64,000 nucleotides of DNA from Nonomuraea endophytica (GCF_014203235.1 NZ_JACHIN010000007.1:532560-596559); one strand, 5' to 3'. Positions 1 through 9,315 are shown, numbered from the stretch's first letter. Made by a program: numbers and translations. The notes: generated from the sequence alone by a model not told the origin.

Positions 1-854
1 GAAGTGTTGGAGCCGAGCGGGTCCGCGCTCGCGTTCCGCCAGATGCCGAACGGGCTGACGCCGAACCGCACATGCGCCTTGGCCGCGTGGATGCGCTGGC
101 CCAGCTCCTTGATCAGCAGGTTGACGTTGTTGCGCCGCCAGTCGTTGATGTTGGTGAAGCCGTTCGGGTACTGCGCGAACGTGCCCGAGTCGGGGATCGC
201 CTGCCCGCTGACCGGATACGGATAGAAGTAGTCGTCGAGGTGCACGCCGTCCACGTCGTACTTGGTGACCGCGTCCATCATCGCGTCCTGGATGAAGGAC
301 CGGACGGCGGGAATGCCGGGGTTGTAGTAGAGCTTGCCGCCGTACGCGAAACGCCAGCCGGGGTTCTTCCTGGCGGGATGCGTGGAGATGAGGCGGTTCG
401 GATCGGCGTGGTTGGCGACCCGGTAGGGGTTGAACCAGGCGTGGAACTCCAGGTTCCTGGCATGCGCCTCGGCCACCATGAACGCCATGGGGTCGTAGCC
501 GGGGTTGCTCCCCTGCGTCCCGGTCAGCCAGTTCGACCACGGCTCGAACGGCGACGGCCAGAACGCGTCGGCCGTCGGCCTGACCTGCACCACGACGGCG
601 TTCATCCGCTTCTGCACCGCCAGGTCCAGCCATGAGCGGAACTCGGCCTGCTGCGCCGCCACGCTCAGCCCGGTGGCGCTGGGCCAGTCGATGTTGGCGA
701 CGCTGGCCACCCACATCGCGCGGAACTGCCGCTTGGGCGTGGCCGGATCCACGGCGCAGGCCACGGCCGCCGAGGCGGCTGCGGCCGGCGCCGGGTTGAG
801 GAGGGACGTGAGGAGGAGGGCAAGGACGGCTAAGACACCACGACCTGTCGTCAC
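1..854 (-). CDS. GHL10-family secreted glycoside hydrolase-like protein (3' end beyond window)
   Basis: Only the first ~284 codons are in the window; the gene runs off the left edge. I chose the GTG at 854, preceded by a purine-rich GAGAAGAAG stretch; the first ~28 residues form a Sec-type signal with a hydrophobic Leu-rich core ending in Ala-rich sequence. After it come motifs of the glycosyl-hydrolase-like 10 family (DUF187/GHL10): FRAMWVASVANIDWPS near the start, AWFNPYRVA, and VDGVHLDDYFYPYP, the last holding a likely catalytic acidic pair. Members of the family are secreted or cell-surface glycosidases of poorly defined substrate. It lies 22 bp after the beta-helix gene and on the same strand as the fucosidase-like gene, so it is probably the last gene of a glycan-degradation operon. 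The family call is firm; the substrate is not known. Confidence 0.8.
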   Translation of the reverse strand, partial: MTTGRGVLAVLALLLTSLLNPAPAAAASAAVACAVDPATPKRQFRAMWVASVANIDWPSATGLSVAAQQAEFRSWLDLAVQKRMNAVVVQVRPTADAFWPSPFEPWSNWLTGTQGSNPGYDPMAFMVAEAHARNLEFHAWFNPYRVANHADPNRLISTHPARKNPGWRFAYGGKLYYNPGIPAVRSFIQDAMMDAVTKYDVDGVHLDDYFYPYPVSGQAIPDSGTFAQYPNGFTNINDWRRNNVNLLIKELGQRIHAAKAHVRFGVSPFGIWRNASADPLGSNT

Positions 855-876
855 GAAAGAAAGCTTCTTCTCCCTA

Positions 877-2553
877 TCAGTCCCTGTCAATAATCTCCCG
901 CTGCGCTTGGTAAAGGTCCTGGACGCGTGGCCGTACCCCGTGATCGCCCTGGAAGGTCTCCAGGTCACCGGTGAAGTCGGGGGTGAGCTCGCTGCCGCCG
1001 CTCGCGCCCTGGATGCCGATCGACACGCCGCGCGGGGCCACGTCGGCGATGGTCAGCGCGTACGGGCTGCCGCCGGTGACGCGGACGTTCCAGTGCGCGA
1101 TGCGCGCGCCGAACAGCGGGCCCGAGGCGCCCGAGCCGCCCACGCGGCCGTTGTTGACCAGGGTGATGTCGGTCCTGACGTTCTCGAACGGCAGGCCGCG
1201 GTGGGTGTCGAAGGTGCCCTCTGCCATGGTGCCGCGCCGCCAGACGTTGCCCGAGGACAGGCCCTCCAGGTTGAGTCCGTGGTGCACCGCGCCCGTGGGG
1301 ACGGGGACGGTGAAGGCCTCGATCTCGAAGTGCTCGACCAGGTTGTCGTGCGACTGCATCCGGCAGGCGAAGCTGTGGTGCGCGGCCCGGCCGCCGACGG
1401 TCACCCGGCTGAGCGTGTTCGACTTGGCCGTGGTGAAGCCGAAGCCGAGGTCGCAGTTCTCCACCCGGACGTCGTAGGCCCAGCAGTCGTGCACCGCCTG
1501 GAAGCAGACGCCGTTCGAGCCGGGGTGCCGGTTGTGGGCGGTCATCGGGACGACGGCGTTGCGTACCGTCAGGCGCTCGACACCGCTGTCGTGCACGGTC
1601 GGGCCCAGCGTGCGCAGCCGGGCCGGCCATTCCGGGCGCAGGTCGTAGCGGATCGGCTCGGCCAGCCTGACCAGGCGCGGGCCCAGGACGGCCGCCACCC
1701 TGACCGGCCACTGGAAGGACGAATACTGCACGTACTGCCCGCCGGATCCGGTCACCAGCTGCGGGGCCCGGCGCGGCCAGTCGTAGGTCCTGGTGCCCGG
1801 GATGTCACCGGCCACGTGCTTCAGCAGCCCGGCGTCGGGCCGGTTCTCGGTCTCCAGCAGCACCATGTCGCCCGCGCGGAGCTTGGCGGTGTCGGAGACC
1901 ATGAGCGTGCGCGCGCCCCGGGTGGCCGCGGACACCTCGGCGAGCGTCTCCCCCATCAGCCAGTTCTCGGTGCCGGCGAAGTCCTCCGACTCCGACAGCG
2001 CCCGGCGCTCCGGCGAGATGAACCACACCTGTCCGCCCGTCCACGACCAGCGGCTGTTGCCGTTCGACTGGCGGGCGGGCCGGTAGCCGTCGTCGAGGCT
2101 CCTGGCGAAGTGCAGGATCGTCCGATCCCTGCCCGAGCCGCGCAGGACCACGTTCGACCAGTGCATGAAGACCGGGCAGTTCAGCAGGTACGTGCCCGGC
2201 GGCACCAGCACCACACCGCCGCCCCGCTCCCCGGCCGTCTTGAGCGCGGCGTTGAAGGCCGGGGCGCAGTCGGTGCTCCCGTCGGCCTTGGCGCCGTGGT
2301 CGGTCACCTTCGTCACCACGCGGCCGTTTTTGGGCAGCCGGGATCCGAGGCGGTAACCGGCGCGGGAGACGTCGGGGACGAGCGGGTGGGCGCCGGGGGC
2401 CAGCGCCCAGTGCTCCAGGAGGGCGGCCGAGTCGTCCTTGGGTCCTCGGTCTTTCGCGGATAAGGCCCCGTGCGCCGGGGTCGCGAGGGCGGGGACCGCC
2501 GCGGCGGCCACCGCCACGCCCAGCAGGGCGCGGCGGGTCACGGTGTCGTGCAT
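877..2553 (-). CDS. Tat-exported right-handed beta-helix protein (pectate-lyase-3 type)
   Basis: 558 aa. The ATG at 2553 follows a GAGGAG ribosome site; the open frame extends further upstream but only as a shadow of the fucosidase gene. The N-terminus has a twin-arginine signal (TRRALLGVAVAAAAV ... ATPAHG). Around residues 75-120 is the pectate-lyase-3/polygalacturonase-like entry motif (DHGAKADGSTDCAPAFNAAL, then GGGVVLVPPGTYLL), which starts a right-handed parallel beta-helix that fills most of the protein (repeated N-x-V-x-R-x turns). Proteins of this type cut or bind acidic or deoxy-sugar polysaccharides; I cannot name the substrate. It starts 11 bp after the GH29-like gene, so co-transcription is likely, and the pairing suggests both act outside the cell on the same fucosylated or pectin-like polymer. 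Confidence 0.8.
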   Translation of the reverse strand: MHDTVTRRALLGVAVAAAAVPALATPAHGALSAKDRGPKDDSAALLEHWALAPGAHPLVPDVSRAGYRLGSRLPKNGRVVTKVTDHGAKADGSTDCAPAFNAALKTAGERGGGVVLVPPGTYLLNCPVFMHWSNVVLRGSGRDRTILHFARSLDDGYRPARQSNGNSRWSWTGGQVWFISPERRALSESEDFAGTENWLMGETLAEVSAATRGARTLMVSDTAKLRAGDMVLLETENRPDAGLLKHVAGDIPGTRTYDWPRRAPQLVTGSGGQYVQYSSFQWPVRVAAVLGPRLVRLAEPIRYDLRPEWPARLRTLGPTVHDSGVERLTVRNAVVPMTAHNRHPGSNGVCFQAVHDCWAYDVRVENCDLGFGFTTAKSNTLSRVTVGGRAAHHSFACRMQSHDNLVEHFEIEAFTVPVPTGAVHHGLNLEGLSSGNVWRRGTMAEGTFDTHRGLPFENVRTDITLVNNGRVGGSGASGPLFGARIAHWNVRVTGGSPYALTIADVAPRGVSIGIQGASGGSELTPDFTGDLETFQGDHGVRPRVQDLYQAQREIIDRD

Positions 2554-2564
2554 GCTGGTGCTCC

Positions 2565-5396
2565 TCAGCCGAGGGAGAGCCGGTCCAGGTCGGGTGCGGA
2601 ACCGGTGTCGTTGTGGATCTTGATGGTGTTCTGCCCGGCGCCGAGCGTCACCGGGACCCGGGTGGTGTAGGGCGTGTTGTTGCCGACACCGTCCACCCGC
2701 ACCTCGACCGGCGTGCCGCCGTTGACGGTGACGAAGAACGAGCGGGGGCCGTTGACCGTGTAGTCGGCGAACAGCGTGTAGGTCCCGGCCGAGGGCACGC
2801 TCACGTTCTCGAACAGCACGTACGCGTCGGGCCCGCCGCCAAGGTTGCGCACCTTCTGCCCGCCTGAGCACGGGCCGCAGCCGGTGATTCCGGCGCTGCC
2901 GAGCTGGTTGACCGAGTCCTCGGCTTCGCGCATCCACACCCGGTCGGCCGGGCGGGGCCGTACCCGGACCTGCTTGGAGGTCTGGGCGGGGCGGCCGAGC
3001 ACCTGGAAGGCGGCGGTGATCGGGATGTCGGCCGGGGTGACGTCCTGGCCGGGCGGCGAGGTGAGCGTCCAGGTCGCGGAGAGCGTCTGGCCGAGACGCA
3101 GCGTGGCGGCGGTCGCCGGGTCGCCCTGGACCGTCCAGCCCTGCGGGGCCGCCGGCGCCAGCCTGACCTGGTCGAGCTGGTCGTCGGCGTCCAGGCGCAG
3201 CGTGGCCGAGACCTTGATCGCCTGCTGGCCCGGCCCGGCCCACTGCAGGCCGCCCGGCTCGACGGTCAGCGTCGTGGTCGGGACCTGGGAGGCGGGCGGC
3301 AGGGGCGCGACCGCGATCCGGTCGATCCCGGCCGCGCTCGCCGACAGCACGATCGTGTTCGCGCCCTTCCTGAGCGGTACGGCCAGCGCCGTCGCGACCG
3401 GCACGTCCCTGGCGTCGGCCTTGACCGGGACCTCGATGGGCGCGGCCCCGTTCACCGCGACCTTCACCGAGGTGTCCGTGCCGGAGGTGTGGTCGAGCTG
3501 GAGCCGGTAGGTCCCGTCCTCGGGCGCCGTCACGTCGTCGAAGGTCAGCGTGCCGTGCCGCAGGCCGGTGATCCGGAGGTGGCCGGAGCAGGTGCGGCAC
3601 AGGTCCGGGCGGGCGCCGCCGGCGCGGTCGGCGTGCTCGGCCTCCAGGGGCGCGGCCGGGCCCACCGAGAACGGGTGCGCGTAGGCGACCTTGATCTCGT
3701 CGATCTGGAGCTGGCGGTGGTAGCGCGGGGCCTGCGGGCCGCCCCAGGTGTTGAGCACCTCCAGCTTGACGTAGCGGGCACGCTGTTCGCCGAGGTCGAT
3801 GAACTGCACGCCGCGGGCGCTGGGCAGGGCGCCGGTGCGTACGGGCTTGCCCCAGATCTTGCCGTCGGAGCTCAGGTAGACGCGGTAGTCCTTGACGCGC
3901 GCGGAGTCCTCGGGGCGGCCGAAGCTCTCGCGGGCGTAGGTGGGCGACCATTCGCGCTGGTTGACCGCCAGCGAGGTGAGGGCGCGGCGGTGGCCCAGGT
4001 CGAGGGTGGTGGAGATGGGGAGCTGGCCCTTGTTATCCCAGTAAGTCGAGAAATTTCCGTCTACGAGCTCCGGGGCGGTGGCGCGGATCTTGTCGTGGTA
4101 GAAGCGCTGGCCGGCGGTCTCGACCTTGAAGACGGTGTCGTACGGGTCCCAGTCGGTGACGCCCAGGATCGTCAGGTGCCCGGCCGACTGGTGGAAGCGC
4201 AGGCTCCTGCCGGTGCGCAGGTCGCTGACGCGGGTGACCCAGTATCCATTGTCGCGCAGCCGTACATGGTCGGTGCGGGGGCGGGTCACCACGTGGACGT
4301 ACTGGGTGCGCGCGCCCGGCTCCACCGTGACCACCCCGTGCGCGCCGTCGTTCCAGAAACCGGGCTGCATTCCGCCGTACATGTAGCCGCCGCCCTCGGT
4401 GCCGTAGAGGGAGGAGCGGATGGGCGGGACCCACCCGGCCATGAAGTCGTTGAACGCCTCCTGCTGGGGCGGGAACCTGCCGTTGACCATCGGGGTCTCG
4501 GCCATGAGCGACTTCATCGACGAGCCCGCGTTGGTGATGTAGCGGCCGGTGCTGAGCCGGGTGTCGACGGGGTGGTTGCCGCCGTCGTACCACCACTGGC
4601 CGGTGGTCGGCAGCTTGTAGTCGGCCTCGACCAGGCGCGGCATCGGCGTCCACGCGGCCTGCGGGTAGTCGTAGGACGGGGTCATGCCGGTCTTCTGCTC
4701 GTTGCTGACCGTGTCCATGATCGGCGTGTCCTCGTTGTTGTTGCTCAGCAACCAGGACGGGCGCCGCTCCCTGATCTGCTCGTAGAGCTTGTTCTGCTCC
4801 CAGTAGGCGTTGTCGTTGTCGATCCAGAAGCCGGCCAGGTCCGCGTAGTTTTCCATGACCTCGAAGAACAGGTCGTAGGAGTACATGCCGAAGCCGTCGC
4901 GCGTGGTCAGGTCCACCTGCCGGCCCTTGTAGGCGGAGTAGGCGGCCGAGTCGAGTGTCTGGACGCCCTGCTCGCTGTGCCACTGCGGGTCGTCGGTCAT
5001 GTAGAGGATGATCCGCACGTCCTTGGCCTTGCCGGCCGCCACCAGCTCGCCGAGCAGGTCGCGCTCCGTGGCACAGCTTCCGGGGATCTTGGACGGCCAC
5101 GGGCGGGCGTACCCGAGCCTGCTGTGGAAGGTCGCGAGCACGATGTACGAAGCGCCGAGCTTGCGCGCCTCGTCCACCCAGTAGTCGGCGGTCCAGCCGC
5201 CCCCGGTGACGTCGCGCTCCCAGGCGGCGCAGTCGAGGTGGCGCGGGGCGGTGAACATGCCCCAGTGAAGGAAAAGCCCGGCGGTGGAGTCGCGCATCCA
5301 CTTCTGGCGCGGATGCTCGACCTCCGCCCGGGCAGGTTGGGCCCAGAGCAGGCCGGATAACAGGACCAGGATGACGGCGAGCGCGCGAGATCGCAT
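2565..5396 (-). CDS. Secreted GH29-like alpha-L-fucosidase with F5/8C and CBM35-like modules
   Basis: 943 aa from the ATG at 5396, which has GGAGG five bases upstream; an in-frame ATG at 5411 lies before that ribosome site and is less likely. The signal peptide is MRSRALAVILVLLSGLLWAQPARA. Residues ~35-430 resemble a GH29 catalytic barrel (GLFLHWGMFTAP; DYWVDEARKLGASYIVLATFHS; FWIDNDN, where the Asp is the likely nucleophile). After that come an F5/8 type C (discoidin) domain (~460-600), a CBM35-like domain (~610-710), an NEW3/Ig-like segment (~720-830) and a second CBM35-like domain at the C-terminus with a CGPC cysteine pair. It would remove fucose or a related sugar from extracellular glycans, with three carbohydrate-binding modules anchoring it. 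It is first in the operon and has a LacI-type palindrome in its promoter region. Confidence 0.82.
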   Translation of the reverse strand: MRSRALAVILVLLSGLLWAQPARAEVEHPRQKWMRDSTAGLFLHWGMFTAPRHLDCAAWERDVTGGGWTADYWVDEARKLGASYIVLATFHSRLGYARPWPSKIPGSCATERDLLGELVAAGKAKDVRIILYMTDDPQWHSEQGVQTLDSAAYSAYKGRQVDLTTRDGFGMYSYDLFFEVMENYADLAGFWIDNDNAYWEQNKLYEQIRERRPSWLLSNNNEDTPIMDTVSNEQKTGMTPSYDYPQAAWTPMPRLVEADYKLPTTGQWWYDGGNHPVDTRLSTGRYITNAGSSMKSLMAETPMVNGRFPPQQEAFNDFMAGWVPPIRSSLYGTEGGGYMYGGMQPGFWNDGAHGVVTVEPGARTQYVHVVTRPRTDHVRLRDNGYWVTRVSDLRTGRSLRFHQSAGHLTILGVTDWDPYDTVFKVETAGQRFYHDKIRATAPELVDGNFSTYWDNKGQLPISTTLDLGHRRALTSLAVNQREWSPTYARESFGRPEDSARVKDYRVYLSSDGKIWGKPVRTGALPSARGVQFIDLGEQRARYVKLEVLNTWGGPQAPRYHRQLQIDEIKVAYAHPFSVGPAAPLEAEHADRAGGARPDLCRTCSGHLRITGLRHGTLTFDDVTAPEDGTYRLQLDHTSGTDTSVKVAVNGAAPIEVPVKADARDVPVATALAVPLRKGANTIVLSASAAGIDRIAVAPLPPASQVPTTTLTVEPGGLQWAGPGQQAIKVSATLRLDADDQLDQVRLAPAAPQGWTVQGDPATAATLRLGQTLSATWTLTSPPGQDVTPADIPITAAFQVLGRPAQTSKQVRVRPRPADRVWMREAEDSVNQLGSAGITGCGPCSGGQKVRNLGGGPDAYVLFENVSVPSAGTYTLFADYTVNGPRSFFVTVNGGTPVEVRVDGVGNNTPYTTRVPVTLGAGQNTIKIHNDTGSAPDLDRLSLG

Positions 5397-5419
5397 GGCA
5401 CCTCCAGACATCCGATGAT

Positions 5420-5433
5420 TGCAAGCGGTTGCA
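5420..5433. promoter_or_regulatory. LacI-family-type operator upstream of the glycosidase operon
   Basis: TGCAAGCGGTTGCA is a 14-bp near-palindrome (TGCAA-SCGS-TTGCA) with the central CG typical of LacI/GalR-family operators. It lies 24 bp upstream of the fucosidase ATG, where it would block transcription until a sugar inducer is present. No lacI-like gene is in the window, so the regulator must be elsewhere. The pattern is seen; the role is inferred. Confidence 0.6.
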
Positions 5434-5471
5434 CTGGGGTCAAGCGCGCTGTCCGCCGGATGGTCCGGGGG

Positions 5472-6248
5472 CTACAGCGACTCCACGAACCTCGACATCC
5501 CGGCCAGCCACCGGTCGGGATCCTCGGCCTTGCGGCGCACGTACTCGGGCACCTCGGGGTGCGGGAAGATGAAGAACCGCTCGGCCTCGACGCCCGCGAC
5601 CACGGCGGCCGCGACCTCCTCCGGCTCCAGGATCGGGCCGGAGGCGCCGACCGCCCGCGCGGTGAGGTGGTCCTCCTCGACGCCGCGCCGGAGCATCCCG
5701 GTCCGCACGCCCTGCGGGCACAGCACGCTGACCTTGACGCCCTTGCCCGCGTAGTGGATGGAGACCCATTCGGCGAAGGAGATCGCCGCCGCCTTGGTGA
5801 CCGCGTAGGGTGCGTCGCCGGGGCAGCTGATCAGCCCGGCCGCCGAGCAGGTGTTGACCAGGTAGCCGCCGCCCCGCTCGACCATGCCGGGCACCACGGC
5901 GCGAGCGGCGTACACGTGCGCCATGACGTTGACCCCGAACAACGTGCCCCACTCCGCGTCGCTCGCGTCCAGCCCGTGGCCGGCGATGACGCCGGCGTTG
6001 GAGCAGAAGAGGTCGACGGGGCCGAAGGGCGTGCTCGCCAGCGCCGCCACCCCGCTCTCGACGGACACATCAGCCTGTACGGCTACCGCCCGCTCGCCGA
6101 TCTCCTTGGCCACGGCGGCGGCGCCGTCACCGTCCAGGTCGGCGACGACGACCCCGGCGGCGCCTTCGGCGGCGAAGCGCAGTGCCATCGCCCGCCCGAT
6201 CCCGCCCGCCGCTCCGGTGACCACGGCGACCTTGCCCCTGATGTGCAT
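5472..6248 (-). CDS. Classical short-chain dehydrogenase/reductase
   Basis: 258 aa, the usual length for a classical SDR. Visible motifs: the TGAAGGIG nucleotide-binding turn at ~11-18, an acidic residue after beta-2 (ADLDG, favouring NAD over NADP), NAG at ~83-85, the NTCSAAG segment with the catalytic Ser, and YAVTK with the catalytic Tyr and Lys. The C-terminal third (PEEVAAAVVAGVEAERFFIFPHPEV) is typical of actinobacterial SDRs of unknown substrate. It is cytoplasmic. The 48 bp between it and the upstream gene holds two palindromes, so it probably has its own regulated promoter. Substrate unknown. Confidence 0.85.
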   Translation of the reverse strand: MHIRGKVAVVTGAAGGIGRAMALRFAAEGAAGVVVADLDGDGAAAVAKEIGERAVAVQADVSVESGVAALASTPFGPVDLFCSNAGVIAGHGLDASDAEWGTLFGVNVMAHVYAARAVVPGMVERGGGYLVNTCSAAGLISCPGDAPYAVTKAAAISFAEWVSIHYAGKGVKVSVLCPQGVRTGMLRRGVEEDHLTARAVGASGPILEPEEVAAAVVAGVEAERFFIFPHPEVPEYVRRKAEDPDRWLAGMSRFVESL

Positions 6249-6262
6249 ACACCACGCTCCTG

Positions 6263-6294
6263 TACCGACCAGCCGGTATCTAGAACATAGTTCT
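6263..6294. promoter_or_regulatory. Two adjacent dyads in the SDR promoter
   Basis: 6263-6278 reads TACCGACCAGCCGGTA (arms TACCG/CGGTA), a TetR-type operator shape. 6282-6294 reads AGAACATAGTTCT (arms AGAAC/GTTCT around three bases). Both lie within 50 bp upstream of the SDR start. No adjacent regulator gene is present, so the binding proteins are unknown. Confidence 0.45.
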
Positions 6295-6296
6295 CC

Positions 6297-7157
6297 TCAC
6301 GCCGGGGCGTCAATCGCCATCAGCTCCTCGCACACGCCCAGCAACCGCCCGCGCAGCGGCGCCGCCCGCTCAGCGAACCCCCGCTGCAGCGCGGCGTACT
6401 CGGTCCGCCCCGCCACCGTCTCGATCGGGATCGGCCGGTAGCCCAGCGCGCTCAGGTCGTACGGGCTGGCGCGCATGTCCACCTCGCGGATCTCCCGCGC
6501 CAGCGCGAAACAGTCGGCGATCAGCTCGCTCGGCACCAGCGGCGACAGCTTGTAGGCCCACTTGTAGAGGTCCATGTTCGCGTGCAGGCAGCCGGGTTGT
6601 TCCATTTCGGCCTGGCGTTCGCGGGTGGGCTTCAGCACGTTGAGCGGCCGGGCCGCCTCGGTGAAGAACCGGAACGCATCGAAGTGGCTGCAGCGCACCC
6701 CGCGCGCCTCCACCACCGCCGCGACCTCCTGGGGCGCCATTCTGAGGGGCTGTTTGGCGTGCCGTACCGCGTCGGTGCGATAGACCATGGCCCACTCGTG
6801 CATCCCGAAACATCCGAACTGTCCGGTACGGCCGGCCGTCGCCCCCAACAGCCGCGCCGTCCACTCGACCATGGCCAGCCGCTTGTCCAGCAGGCTCTCG
6901 GTGTCCAGTCGCTGGCCGCCCTCGACGTCCACGTACTCGGCCCCGAGGCCCTCGGCCCCCAGCAGCACGACCCCGGCGCCCGGGTGCCAGCGGCGCAGCT
7001 TCGCCGGGCGGAAGCTGTAGTAGCTGAACAGGAAGTCCTCGACCGGATGCGTCTCGCGCTCCTGTCGTCTGCGCAGATGAGGGCCGACCCAGGCGTCGAC
7101 CCGGCGCTCGTGCGCCTCGGCCCGCGGCCGCCACTCCCGCTCCTCCAGCGTCTTCAC
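6297..7157 (-). CDS. Conserved actinobacterial protein, often labelled 3-methyladenine DNA glycosylase
   Basis: 286 aa from a GTG at 7157. The sequence (FLFSYYSFRPAKLRRWHPGAGVVL near residue 42; GCFGMHEWAMVYRT; CLHANMDLYKWAYKLSPLVPSELI) matches a family common in Streptomyces and relatives that databases often call 3-methyladenine DNA glycosylase. I see none of the recognised glycosylase folds (no HhH-GPD, no AAG motif), so I regard the function as unproven. Conserved His, Trp and Tyr residues and the CLHANMD motif suggest an enzyme. It is divergent from the RecD2-like helicase, which gives weak support for a DNA-related role. Cytoplasmic; no membrane segment. Confidence 0.7.
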   Translation of the reverse strand: MKTLEEREWRPRAEAHERRVDAWVGPHLRRRQERETHPVEDFLFSYYSFRPAKLRRWHPGAGVVLLGAEGLGAEYVDVEGGQRLDTESLLDKRLAMVEWTARLLGATAGRTGQFGCFGMHEWAMVYRTDAVRHAKQPLRMAPQEVAAVVEARGVRCSHFDAFRFFTEAARPLNVLKPTRERQAEMEQPGCLHANMDLYKWAYKLSPLVPSELIADCFALAREIREVDMRASPYDLSALGYRPIPIETVAGRTEYAALQRGFAERAAPLRGRLLGVCEELMAIDAPA

Positions 7158-7212
7158 CGCATCATGGTAGGCGTGACTTTCTCTGTCGGTGCCATGGCCT
7201 AATGTTCGAGAC

Positions 7213-9315
7213 GTGGAAGCGTCCGTCGAACAGCTGGTCTTCGTGCGTGACGACGCCTACACCGTCGCCCGCATGAGCGGCGACGGCCAGCCCGGTTTCG
7301 TGGCGGCCGGACGGGCGCTCGGCGGCGTGCAGCCCGGGGAGACGGTCAGGCTGCTGGGCGCCTGGGAGGAGCATCCGCGCCACGGCCGCCGCTTCGCCGT
7401 CACCGGCTGCGAGCGGGTCACCCCGTCGACCGTCCGCGCCATCCAGCTCTACCTCGGATCCGGCCTGATCAGAGGCATCGGGCCGAGGCTGGCACAGGCC
7501 ATCGTCGGACACTTCGGCGAGCAGAGCCTCACCGTCATCGACGCCGAGCCCGGCCGCCTGCGCGAGGTCATCAACATCGGCCCCGTCCGCCAGGCCCAGA
7601 TCGTCGAGGCCTGGCGGGAGCAGAAGGCGGTCGCCGAGCTGATGGTCGTGCTCCAGGGCTTCGGGGTCAGCCCGCTGCTCGCGGCCAAGATCTACCAGGT
7701 GTTCGGCGCCGAGTCCGGCGAGGTGCTGGCCAAGGACCCCTACCAGCTGATCGACCGGGTCAGGGGCATCGCGTTCGCCACCGCCGACCGGATCGCGTTG
7801 CGCTCCGGCGTACCCGAGAGCAGTCCCCAGCGCATCCAGGCGGCGCTGCTCGACCGCCTCGACGCCGCGGCCAGCGGCGGCGGCCACTGCTTCCTGTCCC
7901 CCACCGCGCTCGTCACCCAGACCATCGACCTCATCGAGCAGGACGAGGACCTCATCAGGCAGGGCCTCGACGCGCTGACCGCGGAGCGCCGCGTCGTGCG
8001 CGAGGCCGACGCCGTCTACCCCAAGGAGCTCCACAGCCGCGAGCTCAGACTGACCACCGAACTGGCCCGCCTGGCCCGCGCCCGCTCCACGCTCACCCTG
8101 CGCTCCTACCAGGAGGACGAAAGCCTCGACGACGACCAGCGCGCCGCCGTCACCATGGCGCTGACCAGCACCCTGTCGATTCTCACGGGCGGGCCAGGCT
8201 GCGGAAAGAGCCACACGATCAAAGCCCTGGCCGCGACCGTACGCGCGATGGGCGGCGCCGTCACGCTCTGCGCCCCCACCGGCAAGGCGGCCAAACGACT
8301 GTCGGAGCTGGCCGGGCTGCCCGCGATGACCATCCACCGCGTGCTCTCCCACGAGCCCGACCCCGACGCGCTGTTCGACGAGACGCCCGTCCGGGCCGAC
8401 CTGGTCGTGGTAGACGAGGTCTCCATGCTGGACCTCGGCCTGGCCACCAGACTGGCCGCGGCACTGCCGTCCGGCACCCACCTGCTGCTCGTCGGCGACA
8501 GTGACCAGTTGCCCAGCGTGGGTCCCGGCAGCGTCCTCGCCGACCTGCTCGCCGTCGAGAGCATTCCCCGCGTACGCCTGACCCGCGTCTTCCGCCAGGC
8601 CGAGGGCAGCGCCATCATCAAGGCCGCCCACCGCATCCGAGCCGGAGACCTGCCCGCGCTGCCGGGCGGCGGCGGCTTCTGGTTCGAGGAGCTCGACGAC
8701 CCGGAGGCGATCGCCAACCGGGTCGTCCACCTGGCCACGGTCGCGATCCCCCGCAAACAGCAGATCACCCCCGCCCAGGTCCAAGTCCTCTCCCCCATGC
8801 GCAAAGGCACCACCGGCACCGCCGAACTGGGCCGCCGCCTCCAGGAAGTCCGCAACCCCGCCGCCGACGACAAGCCCGAACACTGGTCCGGCGCCACCCT
8901 CTTCCGCGTGGGCGACCGCGTCATGCCCATCCGCAACAATTACGACAAGGGCGTCTTCAACGGCGAAACCGGCACCCTGACCCGCCTGGTCCCCGAAGAA
9001 CGCCAAGCCGACGTCCAGATCGACGACGGCGACCTGGTCACCTACACCTTCGACGAACTCGACGACCTCACCCACGCCTACGCCATCAGCGTGCACCGGG
9101 CCCAGGGCAGCGAGTACCCGTTCGTGGTCGCCCCGATGGTGGCCGAATCGGGCGGCATCATGCTGAGGAGGCGACTGCTGTACACGCTGGTCACGCGGGC
9201 ACGTTCCTGGGTGGTCCTGGTAGGCCAGCGCAACGCCCTCGACCTGGCCGTCCACCGCCTCGGCCACCGCCGCAACACCACCCTGACAGCCCGTCTGCAG
9301 GCGGCGGGCCTCTGA
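7213..9315 (+). CDS. recD2: RecD2-like ATP-dependent DNA helicase (SF1B)
   Basis: 700 aa from the GTG at 7213; a GTG at 7189 would add eight residues. A -10-like TAATGT at 7199-7204 ends eight bases before 7213, so a leaderless transcript starting at this GTG is plausible. Order: N-terminal OB-like region (EQLVFVRDDAYTVARM), helix-hairpin-helix segment (GLIRGIGPRLAQAIVGHFG), Walker A GGPGCGKSHT at ~324, Walker B VVVDEVSML, motif LLLVGDSDQLPSVGPG, and the C-terminal UvrD-like ISVHRAQGSEYP and LVTRA motifs. RecD2 enzymes are 5'-3' helicases acting in repair and replication without RecBC. Full length for the family. The stop is followed at once by the dispersed repeat described below. Confidence 0.93.
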   Translation: MEASVEQLVFVRDDAYTVARMSGDGQPGFVAAGRALGGVQPGETVRLLGAWEEHPRHGRRFAVTGCERVTPSTVRAIQLYLGSGLIRGIGPRLAQAIVGHFGEQSLTVIDAEPGRLREVINIGPVRQAQIVEAWREQKAVAELMVVLQGFGVSPLLAAKIYQVFGAESGEVLAKDPYQLIDRVRGIAFATADRIALRSGVPESSPQRIQAALLDRLDAAASGGGHCFLSPTALVTQTIDLIEQDEDLIRQGLDALTAERRVVREADAVYPKELHSRELRLTTELARLARARSTLTLRSYQEDESLDDDQRAAVTMALTSTLSILTGGPGCGKSHTIKALAATVRAMGGAVTLCAPTGKAAKRLSELAGLPAMTIHRVLSHEPDPDALFDETPVRADLVVVDEVSMLDLGLATRLAAALPSGTHLLLVGDSDQLPSVGPGSVLADLLAVESIPRVRLTRVFRQAEGSAIIKAAHRIRAGDLPALPGGGGFWFEELDDPEAIANRVVHLATVAIPRKQQITPAQVQVLSPMRKGTTGTAELGRRLQEVRNPAADDKPEHWSGATLFRVGDRVMPIRNNYDKGVFNGETGTLTRLVPEERQADVQIDDGDLVTYTFDELDDLTHAYAISVHRAQGSEYPFVVAPMVAESGGIMLRRRLLYTLVTRARSWVVLVGQRNALDLAVHRLGHRRNTTLTARLQAAGL

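Noticed and set aside
505..5360. Long plus-strand frames opposite the glycosidase genes (e.g. 505-2463, 3489-5360)
   Set aside because: Repetitive Arg/Gly/Val/Ala composition and no ribosome sites; they mirror well-supported minus-strand genes.
6282..6294. KstR-like cholesterol-regulon operator
   Set aside because: AAC and GTT are separated by three bases, not two as in the KstR motif, and no steroid genes are nearby; kept only as an unnamed dyad.
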